NCBI RefSeq assembly: GCF_017654505.1
Contig: NC_054572.1
Span: 4,923,364-4,987,363, forward strand
Direction of reading: 5' to 3'
Length of the DNA: 64,000 bases
Source: Polyodon spathula
Taxonomy: Eukaryota; Chordata; Actinopteri; Acipenseriformes; Polyodontidae
Shown: positions 1 to 10,123 of the stretch, piece after piece
How the letters are laid out: every line of letters begins with the position of its first letter
Numbering within the stretch: the stretch's first letter is position 1
Translations under genes and position numbers: made by a program
The notes under the pieces: model-generated
Seen by the model: only the letters and a program-made list of their open reading frames with translations
Database searches by the model: none
Told to the model about the DNA's origin: nothing

Positions 1-490
1 TAGCTTTTAATAAAAACAAACCACAATGACACTTTCAGCTGGTTCTCTGTTTTTAATAACATATTTTTGCATATATCCCAATGAGCTATAACTCTAAATG
101 TATTCATTTTTCTCATTTAACTGGAAAGCTATCTCATTTTGAATAAATATATTATTTTTTAATAATTTAAATGGTACAAAATGTTAACCCATATTAAGCC
201 CACTCACAATTTTGGCAACAATGTAATATTTTGTACTCATTTTAATAAATAATAACATAATGAAAAGTAACCACAGTTAGGCTTGTGACTAGTTGAATGC
301 GTTATAAATATCTACAGATGTCTTTATATAGTATAGCAAGAGCTGGTTGGCTTGAGCTAGATAATTGGCAAGGTGAAGATTGAGTGGCTGTGGTGGATGA
401 GATAAAGGTGAGTGAGGAGAAAGAGGAGCCCAAAGTAGGGAGAGGGGTGAAGGGGGGCAAGGCCGTGCCACGTGTGCCAAAAAGGCCAGC
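1..490. other. AT-rich flank, no gene seen
   Basis: AT-rich sequence to about position 300, then mixed sequence. I see no exon, RNA gene or recognisable repeat. The minus-strand reading frame at 289-480 is proline and leucine rich and has no family resemblance, so I do not call it a gene. Confidence 0.6.
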
Positions 491-491
491 G

Positions 492-610
492 CATGTGCCA
501 GCCTTTTTAACGCGCGCGTGCCAGCCTTTTTAACGCGCGCGTGCCAGCCTTTTTAACGCGCGCGTGCCACCCTTTTTAACGCGCGCGTGCCACCCTTTTT
601 AACGCGCGTG
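492..610. repeat. 23-bp GC-rich tandem array
   Basis: About five head-to-tail units of 23 bp, starting at 495, 518, 541, 564 and 587. Each reads gtgccagcctttttaacgcg plus cgc. The last two carry a g-to-c change (ccacc for ccagc). The units are rich in CpG and lie between AT-rich DNA and the rDNA-like block, so they may be spacer repeats, which is an inference. Confidence 0.9.
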
Positions 611-639
611 GCTCGGCTTTGCCCCTCTCCCCAGCGGAC

Positions 640-855
640 ATTGAGCATCTTGACATTTATCCTATAACACCTTGAACTGTGAGCTTTGACCTTTGACATT
701 TCATCTAGTAACACTTTGAAACTTCACTCATGAGATTTGACCCTTCACCCTTGACATTTCATCTAGAACACATTAAACTTTGAACCTTGAGCCGTGTGCT
801 TTGACACTTGACAATTGACGTTTGACATTTCGTATATAACACCTTCAACATTTGG
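640..855. repeat. Degenerate tandem repeat (TTTGACATTTC motif)
   Basis: The phrase tgacattt followed by c/t-a-t-c-t-a and 'aacacctt/aacacttt' recurs at about 649, 695, 750 and 822, with variable spacing of roughly 46-72 bp and many substitutions. This looks like an old tandem array. No coding potential is seen. Confidence 0.6.
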
Positions 856-984
856 GGTTAGTGACGGTTCTGATTTTCAATAAAAATACTCCTTTTTCGC
901 CAATATCTGTGTTCCGTGTCCCTTCTTTTACTTTTAAAGGGGGGTGGGTGTTGAAATTATGGCTGGGGATGCGGCTTTGGGGTC

Positions 985-1654
985 TTGGTCTTGACGGCTG
1001 TAGTGTGGTGCGTGTTGCAGTCTGAATTGACAGTTACCGCTGGTTCCAGGCTACCTTCCTGGGTCTCCTGCTACGTTCGTGCATGGTATTGGCTCCGGTT
1101 CCTCGTCCGCTTCCAGCCCCTGATCTGTCAGGGGACGGTTGGCCTTGGAGGTCTCGCGCCGGGCAGGAACAGGCCCGGACGGACGATCTTCCCCAGTTTG
1201 CCCGGTCTGTCCCATTCAGAGTGCGTTCCTCATCCGCATCCAGCCTTTGATCCATCAGGAGCCGGGGCTATGTTCCAGGCATCCTGGCTAGCCTCACACT
1301 TGCATGCGCTGCGGTTCTCTGCCCGGGCTAGTTCCCCGGTCGTTCGGATCGGACCGTCCATCCCTCCGCTTCTCTGTCTAATAATGATTGGCTGTCGCAG
1401 TCCAACAAAGGAGGGCCCCTGCGGGCCGGCCTCGCGCCAGTGTTCAGGCATCGTGGTTCCTCCTGGCGCAGCATCCCTTCCCGGTGAGGCAGATGTGTCC
1501 GCGATGCAGTTGCAGTTGTTCCGCCTCGAGCCCCCGGGGAATGACCCGATGGGCTTGGGTCCCCGTTTGCGGCGCATCCTCCCCGGGGCCTCGTGAATGC
1601 TATCTCTGGCCTCAAGGCGGTCCCCCCAGACAGCCGAGCTCTCTCCGAGTGCTT
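985..1654 (+). repeat. GC-rich spacer-like block upstream of 18S remnant
   Basis: A CpG-rich block with at least one internal duplication: the phrase around 1099-1133 (ttcctcgtccgcttccagcc) returns at 1226-1260 with substitutions, a 127-bp period. It joins directly to recognisable 18S sequence at about 1655, where 18S domain 2 should stand. It is probably rDNA intergenic or external spacer brought next to 18S by a deletion, but I cannot confirm homology. Long open frames here on both strands are a by-product of GC content. Confidence 0.5.
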
Positions 1655-2425
1655 CAGCTAGGAATAATGGAACAGGACCCCGTGTTCTGTTTTTGTGGGT
1701 TTTCCCGAACTGGGGCCATAATTAAGAGGGACAGCCGGGGGCATCCGTTCTGCGCCGCTAGCAGCATTTGCCAAGAATGTTTTCATTAATCAAGAACAAA
1801 AGTCGGAGGTTCGAAGACGATCAGATACCGTTGTAGTTCCGACCCTAAACAATGCCAACTGGCGATCCGGCGGCATTATTCACAATGACCCTCCAGGCAG
1901 CCTACGGGAAACCAAAGTGTCTGGGTTCCGGGGGGAGTACTGTTGCAAAGCTGAAACTTAAGGGAATTGAGGGAAAGGCACCACCAGGAGTGGAGCCTGT
2001 GGCTTAATTTGACTCAACGCGGGGAAGCTCACCCGGCCCAGACGCAGAAAGGATTGACAGATTGATAGCACTTTCTCGATCCTGCGGGTGGTGGTGCATG
2101 GCCATTCTTAGTTGGTGGAGTGATTTGTCTGGTTAATTCCGATAACGAACGAGACTCTGGCCTGCTAACTAGTTATGCGGCCCCTTGCGGCCCGTGCCAA
2201 CATCTTAGAGGGACCGGCGGGGAATCAGCCGCACGAGGTGGAGCCATAACAGGTCTGTGATGCCCTTAGATGTCCAGGGCTGCACGTGCGCTACACTGCA
2301 CGGCTCAGCGTGTGCCTACCCTCTGCCGACAGGTGAAAGTAACCCGTTGAACCCAGAGCGTGCTAGGGATCGGGGATTGAAATTCTTTCCCGTCAATGAG
2401 GAATTCCCAGTAAGCGCGGGTCACC

Positions 2426-2462
<37 letters not shown>

Positions 2463-2672
2463 TGACGGTCGCTACTACCAATCAGATGGTTTAGTGAGGT
2501 CCTCGGATCAGTCCCTCCAGGTTTGCGCGGGGTGGGGGGTCACTCGCTCTCGTGCGGGCACCTCGCCCTCGACCCCCGGAAGAGTGCCTGAGAAGACGAT
2601 CGAACTTGACTATCTAGAGGAAGTAAAAGTAGTAATAAGGTTTCCATAGGTGAACCTGTGGAAGAATCATTA
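1655..2672 (+). rRNA. 18S rRNA pseudogene, 3' part
   Basis: Recognisable 18S runs from the cagctaggaataatgg phrase at about 1655 to the 3' terminus (gaagaatcatta, ending at 2672). The 5' half is absent. About 41 nt of a universally conserved stretch are deleted at about 1762, between gcgccgctag and catttgccaagaatg. The decoding-region phrase after gtacacac (from 2461) reads actgacggtc where accgcccgtc is expected. Several CpGs have become TpG or CpA, for example aaagtagtaataagg for aaagtcgtaacaagg near 2626. These lesions argue against a working small-subunit RNA. Sturgeons are known for divergent 18S variants, so it could belong to such a class. Confidence 0.88.
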
Positions 2673-3080
2673 ACGGAGGACCGCGGGGGCCCAGGCACCC
2701 CCCGTCCCGCGACAGTGCCCGTGGTCGGCGCAGCATCTCCTCCCTCGACCGGTGGCATCCTACCGCGGGGCACCCGGGTGTAGGGACTACAGTCTCGAGC
2801 GGAGCGAAGGGGCCAGGTAGTTCCGGGGCAAGGCGCCGCCCCATAAAACGCCTGGCCTCCCGCCTCCGGGGCTCCGGACGATCACGTCAGAGAGCCGTCC
2901 CCTCGGCATCCGCGGCGCCTCACAAACTGCACTGCGCACCCCGCGCACCCCCCTGGTCGAGGTACTCGTCGCCTCCAGACGGAAGGTCTAACACCTCGGT
3001 GGCTTCCCCCCGAGCGCCTGGCCGATACTCATCCTATGTTTTCGTCCGAAAGAGAGAACGCGCGTGGGCGCGGACATTAA
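2673..3080 (+). other. ITS1-like spacer
   Basis: GC-rich spacer between the 18S 3' end and the 5.8S start, in the normal rDNA order. No other feature is seen. The boundaries come from the flanking rRNA ends. Confidence 0.75.
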
Positions 3081-3113
3081 GACTACTCTCGGCGGTGGAT
3101 CACTTGGCTCGTA

Positions 3114-3147
<34 letters not shown>

Positions 3148-3240
3148 ATGTGACTTGCAGGGAAACACTGATCATCGACACTTTGAACACACCTTGCAGC
3201 CGGGTTAGCTCCCGGGGCCACGCCTGTCTGAGGGTTGTTT
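3081..3240 (+). rRNA. 5.8S rRNA pseudogene
   Basis: About 160 nt matching vertebrate 5.8S, including the invariant gtcgatgaagaacgcagc block at 3115-3132 and the ending gcctgtctgagggttgttt. It carries decay-type changes: cacttggctcgtacgtcg where cactcggctcgtgcgtcg is expected, and ctttgaacacacc where cttcgaacgcacc is expected. A small insertion or substitution lies at gacttgcagggaaacac. The CpG losses mark a methylated, unselected copy. Confidence 0.88.
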
Positions 3241-3588
3241 TTCACGTCGATCGCCCGTCCCACCCCACCCCGGGGCGAGGTCGGGCGTGGCCTGGGGCAG
3301 CTTCGCAGGGGACGCTGCTCCCCTTCGTCCCACTAAAAGCAGACCAGGAGGAGAACCCGCCGCATGGGGGAAGCTCCGCGCGGCGAGGCGGGAGTCCACG
3401 ACTGTGGCCCCGTCCTCGCCCACAGCCCTGACCCTGGCCCAGGCCCGGGGCGGCGAACATATGCTACTAGCGGCTGTCGTTGGAGACGCGAGGCTCGGAA
3501 GCCCGCGGAGCAGCCCTGGCCGGCTGTCCGGCACGCGCCGTTCCCCTGACCGCTCTGGCCCTCCTCGGGGGGCCAGGCCTCTGAATCC
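3241..3588 (+). other. ITS2-like spacer
   Basis: GC-rich spacer between the 5.8S and 28S remnants. It holds no recognised gene. Overlapping open frames on both strands are compositional. Confidence 0.75.
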
Positions 3589-3609
3589 GACCTCAGACCA
3601 GACGAGACG

Positions 3610-3664
<55 letters not shown>

Positions 3665-3667
3665 TCC

Positions 3668-3708
<41 letters not shown>

Positions 3709-4814
3709 GCCGCCCGCACCTGCGGGCGAGTGAAATGTGGCGTACAGAAGATCGCGTCCTCGGCATCGACCTGGGGGGCCCAAGTCCTTCTGATCGATGC
3801 TCCCGCAGATGGTGTGAGGCCGGTGGCGCTCGAAGTAGGGTTTTTGCGAATGCAGCCCAAAGCGGGTGGTAAACTCCATTTAAGGCTAAATATGGGCACG
3901 AGACCGATAGCCAACAAGTACCGTGAGGGAAAGTTGAAAAGAACTTTGAAGAGAGAGTTCAAGAGGGCGTGAAACCGTCGAGAGGTAAACGGATGGGGTC
4001 CGCACGGTCCGCCCGGAGGGTTCAACCCGGCTGGGTGCCAAGGGCCGGGAAGCTCGTGAGGGGGTCGGCGGGCGGGCGGGTCCCTCCCGGGCGCCCCCTA
4101 TGTCCCACACCGCGCGGGAGCCTCTGGCTCTGCATGGCCCGGGGGTTTAGGAAGGTGGCTCGGAGACCCCCTCCGAGCATTACATCCCCCCCGCCAGGAT
4201 CGGCCACTCGCTGGGGCCGAGGGAGACCGCCGCTGCGCCCAACCTCCCACGCCCATACCTCCCCTGACCCACCGTGGTCAGGGACCCGGGGTGGAGAGGG
4301 CACGGGACACCGGCTCCCGGCGCGACCGTAGACGGGGCCAAGACTGTCCTCAGTGTAGCCAACCGCGTCGCATCGCTGGGCCGGGCCCGGCCCGGCCCAG
4401 TCCACTCTGGGGTGCCAGGGGTGGCAACGAAGTCGGCTACCCATCTGACCCATCTTGAAACACGGACCAAGGAGTCTAATGCGCGCGAGAGTCAGAGGGC
4501 TCGAAGGGAAACCCCAGCGGCGCAACGAAAGTGAGGGCCGGCGCGTGCCGGCCGAGGCGGGATCCCCGCCTGCCAGTAGGGCGACGCCACCCCCCCCGTC
4601 AGTCGCCCTCGAGCGCGGGGCGCACCACCCGCCTGCCTCTGCCCCGCTTCGCCGGGGAGGTGGAGCGCAAATGCACGCGAGAGGACCCGAAAGATGGTGA
4701 ACTATGCCAGGCAGGGCGAAACCAGCGGAAACGCTGGTGGAGGTCCGCAGCTGTCCTGACGTGCAAATCGGTCGTCCGACCTGGATATAGGGGCGAAAGA
4801 CTAATCGAACCATT

Positions 4815-4855
<41 letters not shown>

Positions 4856-5859
4856 CGCTCTGGTCCGCAGTTTTATCTATGATTGGAGGTCTTGGGGCTG
4901 AAACGACCTCAACCTATTCTCAAACTTTCAACGGGTAAGAAGCCCGGCTCGCTGGCTTTTGGAGCCGTGGCGTGGAATGCGAGTGCTTAGTGGACCACTT
5001 TTGGTAAGCAGAACTGGCGTGCAGGATGAACCAAATGCAGGGTTAAGGCGCCCGATGCCGACGCTCATCAGACCCCACGAAAGGCGTCGGTCGATACGGA
5101 CAGCAGGACGGTGGCCATGGAAGTCTGAACCCGCTAAGGAGTGTGTAACAACTCGCCTGCCGAATCGACCGGCCCTGAAAATGGATGGCGCTGCAGCGTC
5201 GGGCCCATACCCGGCCGTCGCCGGCAGCGTGAAAGAGCCTCGGGGGCTACGCCGATACGAGTAGGAGGGCCACCGCAGTGAGCGCAGAAGCCTTGGGGCG
5301 AGGGCCCGGGTGGAGCCGCCACGTGTGCAGATCTTGGTGGTAGTAGCAAATATTCAAATGAGAGCTTTGAAGGCAGAAGTGGAAAGGGTTCCATGTGAAC
5401 AGCGCTTGGACATGGGTGAGTCGGTCCTAAGAGGTAGGCGAGCGCCGTTTCCGACAGGGCTGGGGCGATGGCCTCCGTCGCCCCCCGGCCGATCGAAAGG
5501 GAGTCGGGCTCAGATCCCCGAACCCGGAATTTGCGGAGACGGGCGCCAACGAAAGTAAAGGCTCCCAGTGCGGCGACGCAAACGATCCCGGAGAAGCTGG
5601 CGGGGGCCCCGGGAAGAGTTCTCTTTTCTTTGTGAAGGGCTGGGGCCGTCCCTGGAATGGGTTCGCCCCGAGATAGGGGCCCGCGCCCTGGAAAGCGTCG
5701 CGGCTCCAGCAGCGCCGGGGCAAGCCCTCGCCGTTCCTTGAAAATCCGGGGGAGAGTTTGTAAATCTCGCGCCGGGCTGTACCCATATCCGCAGCAGGTC
5801 TCCAAGGTGAACAGCCTCTGGCATGTTGGAACAATGTAGGTAAGGGAAGTCAGCAAGTC

Positions 5860-5891
<32 letters not shown>

Positions 5892-6347
5892 AAGGGCTGG
5901 GCCGGTCGGGCCGGGAGCCGACTCGGCGACGGTCTTCGGCTGCCAGCCCGGCGGGTGCGGGGGCCTTCTGCGGCGGGCGCTGGGCGGCGTGCTGCGTGCG
6001 GTGGGTGGGCGAGTCCGGATGCCCTCAGCTCCATTCCCGCGGATTGCCCCTGCTTCGGTGAGCGCGCGCAATGCCCTCTCCTCCTAAACCCTCGCGTAGG
6101 GCCCCGGGGGAATGTGGGGGCAGGGGAGGCGGTGGGACTGGAGCTCTTGTCGCCTCGGCCGGCGCCATGCAGCCGGCTTAGAACTGGTGCAGACCCGGGG
6201 AATCTGACTGTTTAATTAAAACAAAGCATCGCGAGGGCTCTCGGCGGGTGTTGACGCGATGTGATTTCTGCCCAGTGCTCTGAATATCAAGGTGAAGAAA
6301 TTCATGGAAGCTCGGGTAAACGGCGACAGTAACTATGACTCTCTTAA
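3589..6347 (+). rRNA. 28S rRNA pseudogene, 5' part, ending at the R2 site
   Basis: 28S begins at gacctcagaccagacgag and is recognisable through acccgctgaatttaagcat, the expansion segments and the block gtttaattaaaacaaagcat near 6211. It ends at aactatgactctcttaa (6347). In intact 28S this is followed by ggtagccaaatg. Here it is followed by foreign sequence at exactly the R2 integration site. The 28S downstream of that point is absent from the window. Scattered substitutions and CpG loss suggest a dead copy, although most helices look preserved. Confidence 0.9.
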
Positions 6348-8170
6348 ATGTGGCACCGCCGGTGCTGGCTCCCTCGTGGCAAGGAGCAGAGAGCGTAGCT
6401 GCCTTGACCTCCCAGCGGTCCAGCCGGTAACGCCTTCCTTCTGGGGAGGCGGCCAAACAAGGTTAAACACCCTCGTCCCACTGGTCCGAAAAGCACCGAG
6501 GTGCCTAGCTCGGATGCCGCTGGGGAGCAGCCAACAAGTACCAACGGCCTGGGCTGGCAACCCAAGTCGGATGTATACCTCATGTAGTAGGATGATCGAT
6601 GAAGACATCCATTTCGGATGGCATGGAGCCCGGTTTACCAATGTGCCATGCAGAGGGGTGGGGGTCGTCCCACCTGCATTATCACGAGACACCTTGGGTT
6701 TGCTCTGGACCGAGCGGATACTTTTCCCACCGGGTCCACCTATGGCCATACTAACCGAGTTTGTGTCCCCACGGACCACCCTTCCCAATCTCCACTCCTC
6801 TGGGACGGGCCTGCGGGCTCATTGGAGGGAGGGGGTGGATGATGACAACTCTGTGGCTCACTTTCCTCTGCCCAAATCCCTGCCCCTCACCAGCTCGCAC
6901 TTGGGGGGGGTGCCATTGGTGTTGCGGAAGGTGGAGAGGATCCTGTGGAAGAGATGGAGGTCAGCCAATTGGTAGTAGAGCCGAAAAGCACCGAGGCCAT
7001 GGAAACGGAAGATCACAATGCAGAGCCCCCCTTAATCTCACCCGCAGAGGATTCATCCAATGATGATGGGGGAGAAGACATTACCGGTGCAATTAGAATC
7101 GAGCTGCCTGATCCTGACATTTCCTGTGGTATGTGCGGATTACACCTGGGCAAGGTGTAAAAGAAAAGCTGAAAGGCCTGGCTCTGAAACGAATTGAAGA
7201 TGCAGGGGGGGAAATGGAGGCCAACATGCCGGTGACTGCAGCCCGGCTGAGGGACTCAGACCAGGTCACTGCCCTGGTCAAATCCTTCGTGTCAAGTTTG
7301 ATTCAGATGCTGGATTCAGGTGGAACAGCAATTCGCAGGGCACCTCGGACAGGAAGGGTTAAGAGGAATCTGATGCAGCCAGTCCAGAGATCTTGGATGC
7401 GGAAAAGGGCATGGAGAAGAGGTAGATATGCCTTACATCAGCTGATGTTTGTCAAGGACACTTCAAGACTCTCAGCGCTTATCCTAGATGGAACCGAAAG
7501 TCAACACTGTAGTATCCCACTTGAAGAGGTTCACAGCTTGTTCAAGGACAGGTTGGAGAACGGAGTGGCTTTCGGGGGGCTTGACCAATTCAAATCCTCG
7601 GGACAGGAGGACAATGCGCCCTTCGAGTCCTGGATTACAGCCGATGAAGTAAGACTAGACCTCAGCCTGGCCAAAAACTTAGCTGCTGAGGGCCCAGACA
7701 GGATCAATAAACAAAAGATTATTGACCTGGACCCAAGCGGCGAGAGGTTATCGCAGGTGTTCAACACATGGCTGTGCACGGGAGTCATCCCTAAGGTCAA
7801 TAAAAAAGGTTGTATGGTACTAATCCCAAAAACCATGGACCGAGAGGGTCTATTGAACATCGGCAACTGGAGACCGATTACGATAGGGTCCATGGTTTTG
7901 AGGTTCTTTTCCAGGATCTTGACGATGAGGCTGGCACGGGCCTGCCCACACAATCCTAGACAGAGGGGATTCATATCATCCCCTGGGTGGTCGGAAAACC
8001 TTAGGGTTCTGCAAGACCTTATCCGGCACTGCAAAAAAGAGCGCAACCCCCTTGCAGTGGTATTTGTGGACTTTGCTAAGGCCTTTGACTCCGTCTCTCA
8101 CGAGCATATCCTGTGTGCTCTCAGACAGAGAAATGTGGACAATCTTGTGTTTGGAATTATCCAGGGTAGC
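6348..8170 (+). mobile_element. R2 non-LTR retrotransposon, 3'-truncated
   Basis: Non-LTR retrotransposon starting at the canonical 28S R2 site (junction 6347/6348). It has an untranslated leader (about 6348-6944), an N-terminal region with the first zinc-finger cysteines, and the reverse transcriptase up to motif A. R2 uses its own endonuclease to insert here by target-primed reverse transcription. The end of the RT, the RLE endonuclease domain and the 3' UTR are missing: homology stops near 8165 within the sequence NLVFGIIQ. A simple 3' truncation is not expected from target priming, which starts at the 3' end. A later deletion or recombination is therefore more likely. Confidence 0.85.
6945..8165 (+). 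pseudogene. R2 ORF remnant (zinc finger stub plus reverse transcriptase N-terminal half)
   Basis: Two frames. The first (6945-7160) gives an acidic linker and then CGMCGLHLGK, the first half of a CCHH-type finger, and ends in a stop. The second, from about 7144, resumes downstream of the missing fingers and reads through to about 8165. It contains the RRGRY-type RNA-binding stretch, NWRPITIGS (RT motif 1 region), RGFISSPG (motif 2) and VVFVDFAKAFDSVSHEH (motif A, catalytic Asp present). The usual SPGPDG before motif 1 reads AAEGPDR. The YADD motif and the endonuclease are absent. A deletion plus frameshift removed the finger region. Confidence 0.82.
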
Positions 8171-8264
8171 AACAAGGGTGTTCCAATGTTCTCTATTGAT
8201 GAAGTAACTTGTGTTTCTGCTTTCATTGTGACGCTGGTGTTGGAGAACTTCATCATGTGGAACA

Positions 8265-8530
8265 GCATTGTGTGTGTATATATTTTTTATATATTAATGG
8301 GTGATTTTGTATTTGCTATAATGTTGTATTGTTCTCTCCTACGTGTTTTATTTCATTACATTTTGGTAAAATATGAAATCCATGAACTTGCTAGTTTTGC
8401 ATGACACGTTCTAACTGCTGTATCTCCACCCTGTATTTTTACATATAATTCACAATATCTATTTCCGTGCTTTACATTTGTTTTTTGTAGGTTTTCACAC
8501 TTCCTTTTCACCTTTATTATTTCAGGTTGT
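8265..8530 (+). repeat. Unnamed dispersed repeat R, copy 1
   Basis: The block from tatattaatgggtgattttg through gttttttgtaggttttcaca matches 11712-11960 with few changes. The second half also matches 9113-9240. No coding potential is seen. Copy 1 begins soon after the point where R2 homology is lost. Confidence 0.85.
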
Positions 8531-8563
8531 TGTTATTATTATTATTATTATTTATTATTATTA

Positions 8564-8595
<32 letters not shown>

Positions 8596-8597
8596 AT
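8531..8597. repeat. (TTA)n microsatellite
   Basis: Interrupted run of tta/att triplets at the end of repeat R copy 1. Confidence 0.95.
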
Positions 8598-9112
8598 TTC
8601 AGTATTACTATGGAGGCCAGGGTGAGAAGTATTATATCCATTATACATTACACTGCAGTGCATTAGATTACACTACGACCCTAACCAGCACATTTAAGAA
8701 AATGTCTGTGATCTCGAGCTGCTGGTTATGCTGACTGACCAATTAAATAAATAAATAAATAAAAGCATTATTATTAATTTAGAAGCAATAAGAAAAAAAT
8801 ACTGTTGTGTTTAATTTATGCACAAAATGGATTGATTATGAAAAACGAGTCATGAGGAAAATTGAAACCAGTAGACGTGCTGACAGGCCCTCTGCTGTTT
8901 ATAACGAGTATTACGCAGTGAATTCAGCAATAACGTCATTATTTATACACAGCTCTCTCTTAGTTATAGTGTAAATATTATTTTTGATGTATTTTAACAA
9001 TATATTGAAAATGTCTTTATTTTTGCACAGGGGTAATGTTAATCCAGGTCATTTCAAGGGCAGCTGAGCTGTGTTCAGATAAAAAAATAAATAAAAGAAA
9101 ATTAGTTTTATT
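8598..9112. other. AT-rich stretch without gene
   Basis: AT-rich, with a short (aaat)n run near 8745-8762. I see no exon, RNA or known repeat. Confidence 0.6.
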
Positions 9113-9231
9113 ACTGTATGTTTACATATAATTCAAAATATATATTTCCGTGCTTTACATTTGTTTTTTGTAGGTTTTCACACATCCTTTTCATGTTTAT
9201 TATTTCATGTTTTTTCAAATGTGTTTCAAAC
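9113..9231 (+). repeat. Unnamed dispersed repeat R, copy 2 (partial)
   Basis: Matches the second half of copies 1 and 3, including tttccgtgctttacatttg. It ends where the Tc1-like terminus tacactgagc begins at 9232. Confidence 0.85.
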
Positions 9232-9712
9232 TACACTGAGCAAAAATATAAACACAGCATGCAACAATTTCAAATAAGTTACAGTTTATATAAAGAAATC
9301 AGTCAATTGAACTTAATTCACTAGGCCCTATTATATGGATTTCACATGACTGGGAATACAGATATGCATTTGTTGGTCACAGATACCTTAAAAAACAGGT
9401 AGGGGCGTGGATCAGAAAACCAGTCAGTATCTGGTGTGACCACCATTTGCCTCATGCAGCGCGACACATCTACTTCACATAGAGTTGATCAGGCTGTTGA
9501 TTGAGGCCTGTGGAATGCTGTCCCACTCCTCTTCAATGGCTGTGCCAAGTTGCTGGATATTGGTGGGAACTTGAACACGCTGTTGTACACGTCGATCCAG
9601 AGCATCCCAAACATGCTCAATGCGTAACATGTCTGGTGAGTATGCAGGTCATGGAAGAACTGGGACGTTTGCACCTTCCAGGAATTGTGTACCGATCCTT
9701 GCGACATGACGC
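9232..9712 (-). mobile_element. Tc1-like transposon, terminal fragment
   Basis: Starts with a terminal repeat (tacactgagcaaaaatataa). On the minus strand it encodes the last part of a Tc1-type DDE transposase, running from about 9710 to 9500, with phrases such as LDRRVQQRVQVPTNIQQL and EEEWDSIPQASINSLI. It contains stops and frame breaks. The other terminus and the N-terminal and central transposase regions are missing, so this is a dead 3' fragment. Confidence 0.8.
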
Positions 9713-10042
9713 TGTACCTATCCTTCTGTGGCACATTTCACTGTATTGTGCTTTGTCCTGATACATAACACGATATGAACTTTTAAAAGTGAAAATCACA
9801 AACACAACATAGAACTACACTTTTGTGGTGTATCTTCGAGGTAAACTTTTGCTTTACACCAAAAATTTGTGTTTTGTATGCTGGTATACAACACAAAACA
9901 TACGACCAACCGTGGACCACAAAAGGAAAGTGGACACACCCTTCGTTCAACTTCTACACTAGTGACTAAGATAACGACTGTGTTTGAACTGCTTTCAAAG
10001 TGATGAAAGTGTGTTCACTTCTCTCTGTGAACAGCATTGTCT
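9713..10042. other. No gene seen
   Basis: Mixed sequence after the Tc1 fragment. It contains several short acac/tgtg-rich phrases but no recognised element or exon. Confidence 0.5.

Positions 10043-10120
<78 letters not shown>
10043..10120. repeat. (TG)n(TA)n microsatellite
   Basis: A pure TG run passing into a pure TA run. Confidence 0.97.

Positions 10121-10123
<3 letters not shown>

Noticed and set aside
985..1596. 203-codon open frame (and antisense frames) in GC-rich DNA
   Set aside because: No domain, no splice context. It lies in spacer-like GC-rich sequence directly joined to 18S, and open frames on both strands are expected from composition.
4022..5880. Long antisense frames over 28S
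   Set aside because: They are shadows of rRNA sequence and show no protein-like conservation.
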